Of a stretch of DNA of 30,014 nucleotides, positions 24,713 through 30,014 are shown piece after piece. The translations under genes and the position numbers were made by a program. How positions within the stretch are numbered: the stretch's first letter is position 1; the number at the start of each line of letters is the position of its first letter. Source of the DNA: Bacillota bacterium (GTDB lineage: Bacteria > Bacillota > Clostridia > Christensenellales > Aristaeellaceae); assembly GCA_023425025.1 (NCBI GenBank), contig JAFADG010000023.1:1-30014 (forward strand). The letters are read 5' to 3'. A model generated the notes under the pieces. The model saw nothing but the letters and a program-made list of their open reading frames with translations. It was not told the origin of the DNA and ran no database searches.

Positions 24713-25474
24713 TTATGAAAACATCCTCTCCAGCTCTTCGTACTTTTCATGGGTGATCAGCGCGTCATGCTGGGTCCCGTTCAGCTGCACCACATACGTC
24801 CACCGGCCGTAAGGCGTAATGGCCTTGATGTGGCTAAGATTGATAATATAGGATTTGTGGCAGCGGAAGAATACGCTCTTGTCCAGCCGCTCTTCGGTAT
24901 CCCCCAGGGAATCGCTGGTCACAAAGCGGCCGTCCCCCACGGTATAGATCACCGTGGCCCGCTCCTCCCGCTGGACCAAAAGAATGTCCTGCATGCTCAG
25001 GAAGCTGACGCCCTCCCGGTGCCTGAGCATCAGCCGGCCGGCCGCTACCTGGTTGCGGGGCTTCAGTGGGGGCAAGGGCTTTTCCTCCCGGCGGGCAATG
25101 CGGTCCCGCGCCCGCTCCAGCGTTTGGATCACCCGCTCCACCTTGAAGGGCTTAATCAGGTAGTCAAAGGCGTATACCTCAAAAGCATCGCCCATGTACT
25201 GGTCATGGGCGGTGGCAAAAATCATGACGGTGGCGGGATCCATATCCTCAATAAGCCTGGCGCATTCCACACCGCTCATGCCGGGCATTTCCACATCCAG
25301 AAACACAACCTGCGGCTTGTGTTTTTCCACCAGTTCAATCAGCCTGAGGCCGTCTTCCGCCTCGCCCACAAGGGTGAAGCCTTCCACCTTGGAAATCATA
25401 TGGCGCATGACCGTGCGCATGCCGCTGTCGTCATCGGCTATCACTACGCGGATGTCGCTCAATGGGTGCTCCAC
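24713..25474 (-). CDS. LytTR-type response regulator (orphan)
   Basis: This is a DNA-binding response regulator of the LytR/AgrA class. The 253-aa protein has a receiver domain (1-~125) with the acidic pair Asp14/Asp15, phospho-acceptor Asp60 in FLDVEMPG and conserved Lys108. A LytTR DNA-binding domain (about 150-253) follows, with FFRCHKSYIINLSHI. No histidine kinase is adjacent. The start is GTG 25474, overlapping the end of the upstream gene by 16 bases. A TTG at 25462 overlapping that stop (TTGA) with GGTGGAG upstream is an alternative. The overlap implies translational coupling with the upstream anchored protein. Confidence 0.9.
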   Translation of the reverse strand: MEHPLSDIRVVIADDDSGMRTVMRHMISKVEGFTLVGEAEDGLRLIELVEKHKPQVVFLDVEMPGMSGVECARLIEDMDPATVMIFATAHDQYMGDAFEVYAFDYLIKPFKVERVIQTLERARDRIARREEKPLPPLKPRNQVAAGRLMLRHREGVSFLSMQDILLVQREERATVIYTVGDGRFVTSDSLGDTEERLDKSVFFRCHKSYIINLSHIKAITPYGRWTYVVQLNGTQHDALITHEKYEELERMFS

Positions 25475-26034
25475 CGCCTTCTTCTGTCTTGTGGCCTGGT
25501 GAGAACTTCCTGCATCACCACGGCCTGAACCAGCGAGTCACGGTCAAAGCGCAGCTGCAGGTTGGGAACCGCCTCCTGTGCCGAGGATGTCACGGGGCTT
25601 GTATCGGCAAGCTTTGCGGTGAAGGCGGCAGCCCCTTCCGTGCCGGGCAGGCTCCCACGCCAGACCTCTCCCTCTTCCGACGGTTTGTGGTGGCTTCCGC
25701 CGGATAAGGAGTATGGGCTGGCCGCAGTCTCGCCGGCCGAAAACAACGTTCTTTGCGTGGGCGCGCCGGCGCCATACCCTTCGCCTCTGTATACCCCTTC
25801 CCCGCCAGGCACGACAGCCGGCGCAGGCTTTACGGGCGGCAGCGTAGGCTGCTGGGCCGGTTTGCCGGAAAGGGTGCTATCCAGCGTTTGGGCAATATCC
25901 CCCAGCATGCGCTTCCAGGATTGGTCCGGTGTTGATCCCCGGCTTTGCTGCCCGGAGGCCTGTTGCTTTTTGGCCCATTTGATTATGGCATTGACGATGC
26001 CAATCACGAAAAGGATCGGAAAAATGCCGTCCAT
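25459..26034 (-). CDS. N-terminally anchored proline-rich protein in the floA operon
   Basis: This is an uncharacterised protein of 191 aa. A single N-terminal membrane segment (MDGIFPILFVIGIVNAIIKW, 1-20) is followed by a basic stop-transfer KKQQ, so most of it is probably cytoplasmic. A disordered Pro/Gly/Ser-rich middle (58-130) leads to a compact conserved-looking tail (LQLRFDRDSLVQAVVMQEVLTRPQDRRRR). Similar tails occur in proteins beside floA in other Firmicutes, as I remember them. I chose ATG 26034 with AAAGGAG at 8 bases. It sits between floA and the LytTR regulator, overlapping the latter, so a role in membrane microdomain organisation or signalling is a reasonable guess. Confidence 0.7.
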   Translation of the reverse strand: MDGIFPILFVIGIVNAIIKWAKKQQASGQQSRGSTPDQSWKRMLGDIAQTLDSTLSGKPAQQPTLPPVKPAPAVVPGGEGVYRGEGYGAGAPTQRTLFSAGETAASPYSLSGGSHHKPSEEGEVWRGSLPGTEGAAAFTAKLADTSPVTSSAQEAVPNLQLRFDRDSLVQAVVMQEVLTRPQDRRRRWSTH

Positions 26035-26052
26035 ACTGCTGACTCCTTTACA

Positions 26053-26085
26053 CAATACCCGGCACGGAGTACCGGCCGGGTATTG
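26053..26085 (-). other. Hairpin between floA and the anchored protein gene
   Basis: An 11-bp perfect stem, CAATACCCGGC (26053-26063) and GCCGGGTATTG (26075-26085), lies between the floA stop and the next ribosome site. It has no T-tract on the minus strand, so it is more likely an mRNA processing or stability element than a full terminator. Confidence 0.4.
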
Positions 26086-26105
26086 TATCTGTCAACTTGC
26101 CGCGC

Positions 26106-27104
26106 TTACTTTTTGTGCAGCTCCTCGGCGGGCGCTGCGGGCGCGCTGGCCTTGGCGATGCCGTCACGCATGGTGGTGTCGGCGATCACGTTTTGCATCT
26201 GGTAATAATCCATTACGCCAAGCTTGCCGTCCCGAAGCGCGGAAGCCATGGCCTTGGGCACTTCTGCCTCAGCCTCTACCACCTTGGCGCGCATTTCCTG
26301 CACGGAGGCCTTCATTTCCTGCTCATGGGCAACGGCCATGGCCCGGCGCTCTTCGGCCTTGGCTTGGGCGATGCGGCGGTCAGCTTCCGCCTGGTCCATT
26401 TGCAGCTGCGCGCCGATGTTGCGGCCCACATCCACGTCGGCGATGTCAATGGAGAGGATTTCAAAAGCGGTGCCGGCGTCCAAGCCCTTGTTCAATACCG
26501 TGCGGCTGATCAGGTCGGGATTTTCCAGCACCGATTTATGCGTTTCGGCAGAGCCTACGGTAGTAACAATACCCTCGCCAACGCGGGCGATGACCGTTTC
26601 CTCGCCGGCGCCGCCCACCAGGCGCTCGATGTTGGTGCGCACGGTGACCCGGGCCTTGGCCCGGAGCTCGATGCCATCCTTGGCGATGGCGGCGACCACG
26701 GGGGTTTCGATGACCTTGGGGGTAACGCTCATCTGCACGGCGTGGAACACATCGCGGCCTGCCAGGTCGATGGTGCGGGCCTTTTCAAAATCCATCTGGA
26801 TACCGGCGCCCTGCGCCGCGATCAGCGCGTTGATCACCCGGTCCACGTTGCCGCCGGCCAGATAGTGGGTCTCCAGCTTGCTGATGGGAATGTTCATGCC
26901 GGCCTTTGAGGCGCGGATCAAAGGCAGCACAACCCTGGGCGGCTGGATGCGGCGAAAGCGCATGCCCACTAGGGTGCCGATGGAGATACGCACGCCGGAA
27001 GCCAGGGCGCTGACCCACAGCCCCAGGGGCACAAAGCGCAGAAAGACCGTTAAAACCACCGTAACTACCACCGCGATGAGAAACCACCAGAAATATACAT
27101 CCAT
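26106..27104 (-). CDS. floA: Flotillin-like protein FloA
   Basis: FloA is an SPFH-domain protein that scaffolds functional membrane microdomains in Firmicutes. The 332-aa protein starts with a membrane hairpin (about 3-23, plus LGLWVSALASG near 27-37). The SPFH/flotillin core follows, with PRVVLPLIRASKAGMNI, VIAKDGIELRAKARVTVRTNIERLVGGAGEETVIARVGEGIV and LSIDIADVDVGRNIGAQLQ. A coiled coil rich in Ala/Glu (AEADRRIAQAKAEERRAMA...) comes next. The ATG at 27104 follows GGGAGG by 9 bases. It is directly downstream of nfeD, its usual partner. Confidence 0.95.
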   Translation of the reverse strand: MDVYFWWFLIAVVVTVVLTVFLRFVPLGLWVSALASGVRISIGTLVGMRFRRIQPPRVVLPLIRASKAGMNIPISKLETHYLAGGNVDRVINALIAAQGAGIQMDFEKARTIDLAGRDVFHAVQMSVTPKVIETPVVAAIAKDGIELRAKARVTVRTNIERLVGGAGEETVIARVGEGIVTTVGSAETHKSVLENPDLISRTVLNKGLDAGTAFEILSIDIADVDVGRNIGAQLQMDQAEADRRIAQAKAEERRAMAVAHEQEMKASVQEMRAKVVEAEAEVPKAMASALRDGKLGVMDYYQMQNVIADTTMRDGIAKASAPAAPAEELHKK

Positions 27105-27161
27105 GCCGCTGTCCCTCCCCATAAAAGTAAAAGTCCGTACGCCGCCCCCAGGCGGAAAAAC

Positions 27162-27656
27162 CTACAACGGACGCACCAAAATGCGGGCGCCCTCCACCTT
27201 CGCGATGCGCACCTTGGCGCCGGCGGGAACGAATTCGCCATCCGAGACCACATTCAGGCGCACGCCGTCAAACTCCGCAATCCCCGCGGGGCGAAGCACC
27301 GTATCGGTCACGCCCTCCTTGCCCAAGAACACCTCAATATCCGCGGCGGCGCTGCCAGCCCCAACGTTTTCCTCCTGATTGAGGATCAGGCTGGACCTGG
27401 AAAGCCGCCCATGGGCCGCTGACTTCAGCGCGACCGATATGGCGATGGCGATCACCGCAAGGATAATGATGGTCATGCCCAGCGCTGCCACCGGGCCATG
27501 GTTCACCCAGGTCAGCCAGACGGTAACAAACTCCAATATAATGCCTGAAATTCCCGGAAGCCCAAAGCCGGGCAGAAACACCTCCGCCACCAAAAGGCCG
27601 ATGCCTACCAGGAAGCAGACAATAATGGGGAGGTTTGCAAGAATAAATTCCAACAC
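27162..27656 (-). CDS. NfeD-family membrane protein
   Basis: NfeD proteins accompany flotillins and stomatins and are thought to help organise microdomains. The 164-aa protein is the short, protease-less type. It has three membrane segments (about 5-27, 36-51, 55-77) with the family EVFLPGFGLPGISG loop, then a soluble OB-fold domain (about 105-164; GKEGVTDTVLRPAGIAEFDGVRLNVVSDGEFVPAGAKVRIAKVEG). A GTG start with GGAGGAG upstream gives this frame. The floA gene follows 57 bases later, and the pair forms the head of an operon reaching to the LytTR gene. Confidence 0.9.
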   Translation of the reverse strand: MLEFILANLPIIVCFLVGIGLLVAEVFLPGFGLPGISGIILEFVTVWLTWVNHGPVAALGMTIIILAVIAIAISVALKSAAHGRLSRSSLILNQEENVGAGSAAADIEVFLGKEGVTDTVLRPAGIAEFDGVRLNVVSDGEFVPAGAKVRIAKVEGARILVRPL

Positions 27657-27683
27657 GCCAACTCCTCCTGTCCTGATGGTAAC

Positions 27684-27754
27684 AGTATACCACCATTCCG
27701 GGCGTACAGATCAAAATGGGCACGAATTATACAGGAAACCGATTCAATTGTCCG
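27684..27754 (-). promoter_or_regulatory. Candidate promoters of the nfeD-floA operon
   Basis: There are two candidates on the minus strand. The first is CGGACA (27749-27754) with TATAAT (27726-27731) at 17-base spacing, overlapping the end of the upstream gene. The second is an extended -10, TGGTATACT (-10 at 27684-27689), with no good -35 at 17 bases. Either would serve nfeD, whose start is at 27656. Confidence 0.45.
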
Positions 27755-28379
27755 TTTGCGTGTAAAACGCGCCGGCACCCTGTTTCAAAGCCTTGTCCAG
27801 CAAGGCCAAATCGTCGGCATACACCTGATGAAGCGCCCGGTTGTAGATGACAGAGGCCGGATGGTACAGCGCAAACAAGGGATAGCGTTTTTCCTTTCCG
27901 CCGGCCAGCGCAAATACCGCCTCATGAAAACAACCATGGGCTTCCCCGATATTCAGCTTGCCGAGCAATGCCTTCAAGGCCACGTTGCCAAGCGTTACGA
28001 TCAATTCCGGCGCGATCAGCGCAATTTCTTCCCTCAGCCATGGCAGAAACAGGCCGATCTCCTCTTTGGATGGCGGGCGGTTGCTGACGCGGCCTTTTTC
28101 GCTCACCTTGGTAGGCCGGATTTTGACTACGTTGGAAATATAAATATCCTCACGCTTTAAATGAACCGACTCCAAAAAGGCGTCCAGATTTTTGCCGGCC
28201 TTGCCGACAAAGGGCTGGCCCTGCATCACTTCCTGCTCGCCCGGCGCTTCCCCGATCAGCATGAGCTGAGGCCTTTCCATTTTGCCCTCGCCAAAGACCA
28301 GCACCTTATCCTCCCCCGGCCACAGCGGCTGGAAAAAGGAGGCGCACCGGCTGCGGAACGCTTGCATGGCTTCGTTCAT
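27744..28379 (-). CDS. Uracil-DNA glycosylase family protein lacking the iron-sulfur cysteines
   Basis: The 211-aa protein has the family 4/5-type uracil-DNA glycosylase motifs: LMLIGEAPGEQE near the N-terminus (motif 1 with the catalytic region), FVGKAGKNLD, YISNVVKIRP, and the motif 2 block YHPASVIYN near 172. However, only one cysteine (Cys12) is present, so the 4Fe-4S cluster of family 4 enzymes cannot form. It may be a distinct subfamily of base-excision glycosylase or a degenerate paralogue. Its ATG overlaps the stop of the upstream family member by 4 bases (ATGA), so translation is coupled. Confidence 0.82.
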   Translation of the reverse strand: MNEAMQAFRSRCASFFQPLWPGEDKVLVFGEGKMERPQLMLIGEAPGEQEVMQGQPFVGKAGKNLDAFLESVHLKREDIYISNVVKIRPTKVSEKGRVSNRPPSKEEIGLFLPWLREEIALIAPELIVTLGNVALKALLGKLNIGEAHGCFHEAVFALAGGKEKRYPLFALYHPASVIYNRALHQVYADDLALLDKALKQGAGAFYTQTDN

Positions 28380-28969
28380 TCCTTGACGTCCTCCAAAAGA
28401 TCTTCATATAAGTGCAATTCCAGAAGCTTTGCACGAAGGGATTTCAAATCCTGCCATGCTTCCTTTTTCTTGTCCGCGTCCCGCAAAAGCGCGGATGGAT
28501 GGTAGGTGGGCATCATATAAACGCCCTTGCGCTCGAACCATTTGCCCCGGTCCCTTGTGATGCGTATGTCGTCTCCCAGGATATTGCGGGCGGCGGTGGA
28601 GCCCAGCAGCAAAATCACCTTCGGACGTATCAAAGCGGCCTGCATGCGTAAGTATGGCAGGCAGGCCTCGGCTTCCTTGGGCAGCGGAACGCGGTTTTGC
28701 GGCGGGCGGCACTTGACCACGTTGCAAATGTACACCCGCTCTCGGGGCAAGGAAATGGCCGCCAGCATCCTGGTCAAAAGCTGGCCTGCAGGGCCGACGA
28801 AGGCCAGGCCTTCCCGGTCTTCCACCTCGCCCGGCCCTTCGCCGATGAGCATCAGCGGCGCGCCGTGATCGCCCTGGCCGGGCACTTTTTGGGTGCAGCC
28901 CCTGGCAAGCTCGCAAGCTTCGCACGATACGATGCGGCTGTGAAGTTCGTCCCAGGAAATTGTGATCAT
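28376..28969 (-). CDS. Family 4 uracil-DNA glycosylase with a 4Fe-4S cluster
   Basis: This enzyme removes uracil arising from cytosine deamination or dUTP incorporation. The 197-aa protein has the cluster ligands at the spacing of thermophile family 4 enzymes: Cys16, Cys19, Cys87 and Cys103. Motif 1 is LMLIGEGPGEVED (39-51), followed by FVGPAGQLL. Motif 2 is TYHPSALLR (about 154-162). The start at 28969 has GCGGAGG upstream. The Fe-S type is common in anaerobes and thermophiles. It is followed by, and overlaps, a cluster-less paralogue. Confidence 0.92.
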   Translation of the reverse strand: MITISWDELHSRIVSCEACELARGCTQKVPGQGDHGAPLMLIGEGPGEVEDREGLAFVGPAGQLLTRMLAAISLPRERVYICNVVKCRPPQNRVPLPKEAEACLPYLRMQAALIRPKVILLLGSTAARNILGDDIRITRDRGKWFERKGVYMMPTYHPSALLRDADKKKEAWQDLKSLRAKLLELHLYEDLLEDVKE

Positions 28970-29038
28970 GGTCTGCCTCCGCTTTAGTATGTCCCGGCAT
29001 CAGGCCGCCAAACAAAGGATTGCCGGTAAAGGAAATTG

Positions 29039-29308
29039 TTACTTTAATCGCCGCTGCAAAAGCGTGAACATCTGCCCGACATCCGATACCAGCCAGTTGA
29101 TCAAACTGACCAGCAGGGCAATCAATACCAGCACCACCACCATGCCGGCGATGACGCTCAAAAAGTCGGCCACGCCCGCGGCCACGCGAAGCCTGCCGGC
29201 ATGCAGCATGTGCTGCATCTCGGGGTCGTCCTCCATGTAATCAATATCTTCCTCTAAATAGTCGCTATCGTAATCTTCGTATTCGTTGTAATCGTCCTTT
29301 TTCTTCAT
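29039..29308 (-). CDS. Small acidic single-pass membrane protein
   Basis: This 89-aa protein belongs to no family I recognise. Its first 30 residues are extremely acidic and Tyr-rich (12 of residues 5-24 are Asp or Glu). A membrane segment (47-74) and a short basic end (QRRLK) follow. By the positive-inside rule the short basic end should be cytoplasmic and the acidic end outside, though the MKKK start argues the other way. I chose ATG 29308 with AAAGGAGGG; the much longer frame to 29473 runs into trmL. It lies 58 bases downstream of trmL, probably co-transcribed. Confidence 0.65.
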   Translation of the reverse strand: MKKKDDYNEYEDYDSDYLEEDIDYMEDDPEMQHMLHAGRLRVAAGVADFLSVIAGMVVVLVLIALLVSLINWLVSDVGQMFTLLQRRLK

Positions 29309-29366
29309 GCGCACCCTCCTTTGGGCTGTATCACCCATATAACGGATGAAAGGGCCATTGGCCTGC

Positions 29367-29882
29367 TTACACGTAATCCAGCCAAGGCGCCGGGTCCTCC
29401 TTACGGCCGGTGAGTTCGCCTGTTTGCAGCATGCCCGCAAAATCCTGCTGGCGCAGCGCCTCGTACAACACAACGGCCACGGAGTTGCTCAGGTTCAGCG
29501 ACCTGGCCTCCGGCCGCATGGGGATGCGGATGCACCGGTCATACGCATTCTTTAAAAGCGTTTCCGGCAAACCCTTCGTCTCGCAGCCGAAAACCAGGTA
29601 ATCCTCAGGCCCATAGGCAACCTCCGCATAAGAGCGGGGCGCCTTGGTGGTGGCAAAATGCATCCTCGCGCCCTGGTGCTCCTTCAAAAACCGCTCCAGA
29701 TCCTCATAGATATGATATTCCATCATATTCCAATAATCCAGGCCCGCCCGCTTGAGATACCTGTCCGACAGGGAAAAGCCCAGGGGCTTGATCAGGTGGA
29801 GCGTGGCGCCGGTGGCGGCGCAGGTCCGCGCGATGTTGCCCGTATTTTGCGGTATTTCAGGCGATACCAAAACAATGTGCAT
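29367..29882 (-). CDS. trmL: tRNA (cytidine(34)-2'-O)-methyltransferase TrmL
   Basis: TrmL methylates the wobble ribose of tRNA-Leu isoacceptors. The 171-aa protein is a minimal SPOUT methyltransferase with no RNA-binding extension. It has MHIVLVSPEIPQNTGNIARTCAATGATLHLIKPLGF at the start, LVFGCETKGLP in the middle, and the trefoil-knot SAM site IRIPMRPEARSLNLSNSVAVVLYEAL near the end. Its length matches the family. I chose ATG 29882 because AAGGA lies 9 bases upstream and the promoter lies upstream of it, inside the longer frame to 29945. Confidence 0.93.
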   Translation of the reverse strand: MHIVLVSPEIPQNTGNIARTCAATGATLHLIKPLGFSLSDRYLKRAGLDYWNMMEYHIYEDLERFLKEHQGARMHFATTKAPRSYAEVAYGPEDYLVFGCETKGLPETLLKNAYDRCIRIPMRPEARSLNLSNSVAVVLYEALRQQDFAGMLQTGELTGRKEDPAPWLDYV

Positions 29883-29916
29883 GCGGTGCTGTCCTTTTAT
29901 ACATTTTTCATCTGCT

Positions 29917-29945
29917 ATTGTACCGCTTATGCGCCTTTGCCGCAA
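29917..29945 (-). promoter_or_regulatory. Promoter of trmL
   Basis: On the minus strand TTGCGG (29940-29945) and TACAAT (29917-29922) are separated by 17 bases, about 35 bases upstream of the start codon. Confidence 0.6.
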
Positions 29946-29972
29946 GGTGGAGTTGATGGAACGGGGTTTTAC

Positions 29973-30014
29973 GGGGGGGGGGGGTTTTTTAAAAAAAACC
30001 CCCCCCCCCCCCCC
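29973..30014. other. Terminal homopolymer runs, probable assembly artefact
   Basis: Twelve G, six T, eight A and sixteen C follow in direct succession to the end of the window, making a self-complementary end. Nothing elsewhere in the window resembles it. The most likely source is sequencing or assembly error at a contig end. Confidence 0.6.

Overview
The window reads as one contig, or the end of one, from an anaerobic endospore-forming Firmicute (class Clostridia, GC-rich, probably gut- or rumen-type). Four observations support this. There is a spoIID/spoIIQ pair. There is a Rex redox repressor. There is an aldo/keto reductase carrying two 4Fe-4S clusters. The ribosome binding sites are strong AGGAGG types throughout. 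No rRNA, tRNA, CRISPR array or intact transposase gene was seen. The last ~42 bases are four homopolymer runs, which look like an assembly artefact.

Layout. Bases 1-237 hold two tight hairpins that resemble the end of a small mobile element. Next, on the minus strand, come parA-parB (238-1946) with a near-consensus promoter. A ~740-base gap follows; it contains the decayed remnant of a phosphodiester glycosidase (NAGPA-type) gene. An OsmC-like gene and two neighbouring translational GTPases, typA and prfC, follow on the minus strand, with palindromic repeats around typA. A small SAM methyltransferase (+) converges on a GH2 beta-mannosidase (-). A secreted DUF2927 protein (-) diverges from spoIID-spoIIQ (+).

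glmS, a sugar-type nucleotidyltransferase and a membrane GGDEF protein follow on the plus strand. Then comes a compact plus-strand unit of an ECF sigma factor, a 398-aa repeat protein of unknown function, and a 71-aa basic protein. The ferredoxin-type aldo/keto reductase (-) has a MerR-type promoter: a 19-bp spacer filled by a perfect dyad. A tail-anchored coiled-coil protein of unknown function (+) ends at a terminator, followed by a 156-bp MITE-like palindrome.

From 22041 to 29882 everything is on the minus strand: trmL, a small acidic membrane protein, two overlapping uracil-DNA glycosylase family genes, nfeD-floA with a proline-rich anchored protein and an orphan LytTR response regulator, then rex and a VanW-family wall protein.

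The window is mostly housekeeping (segregation, translation GTPases, amino-sugar synthesis, envelope microdomains, sporulation). The least explained parts are the ECF-sigma/repeat-protein unit, the tail-anchored coiled-coil protein, the protein between floA and the LytTR regulator, and the palindromic elements, two of which abut or contribute to gene control signals. All functional calls are from reading the sequence; no database search was run.
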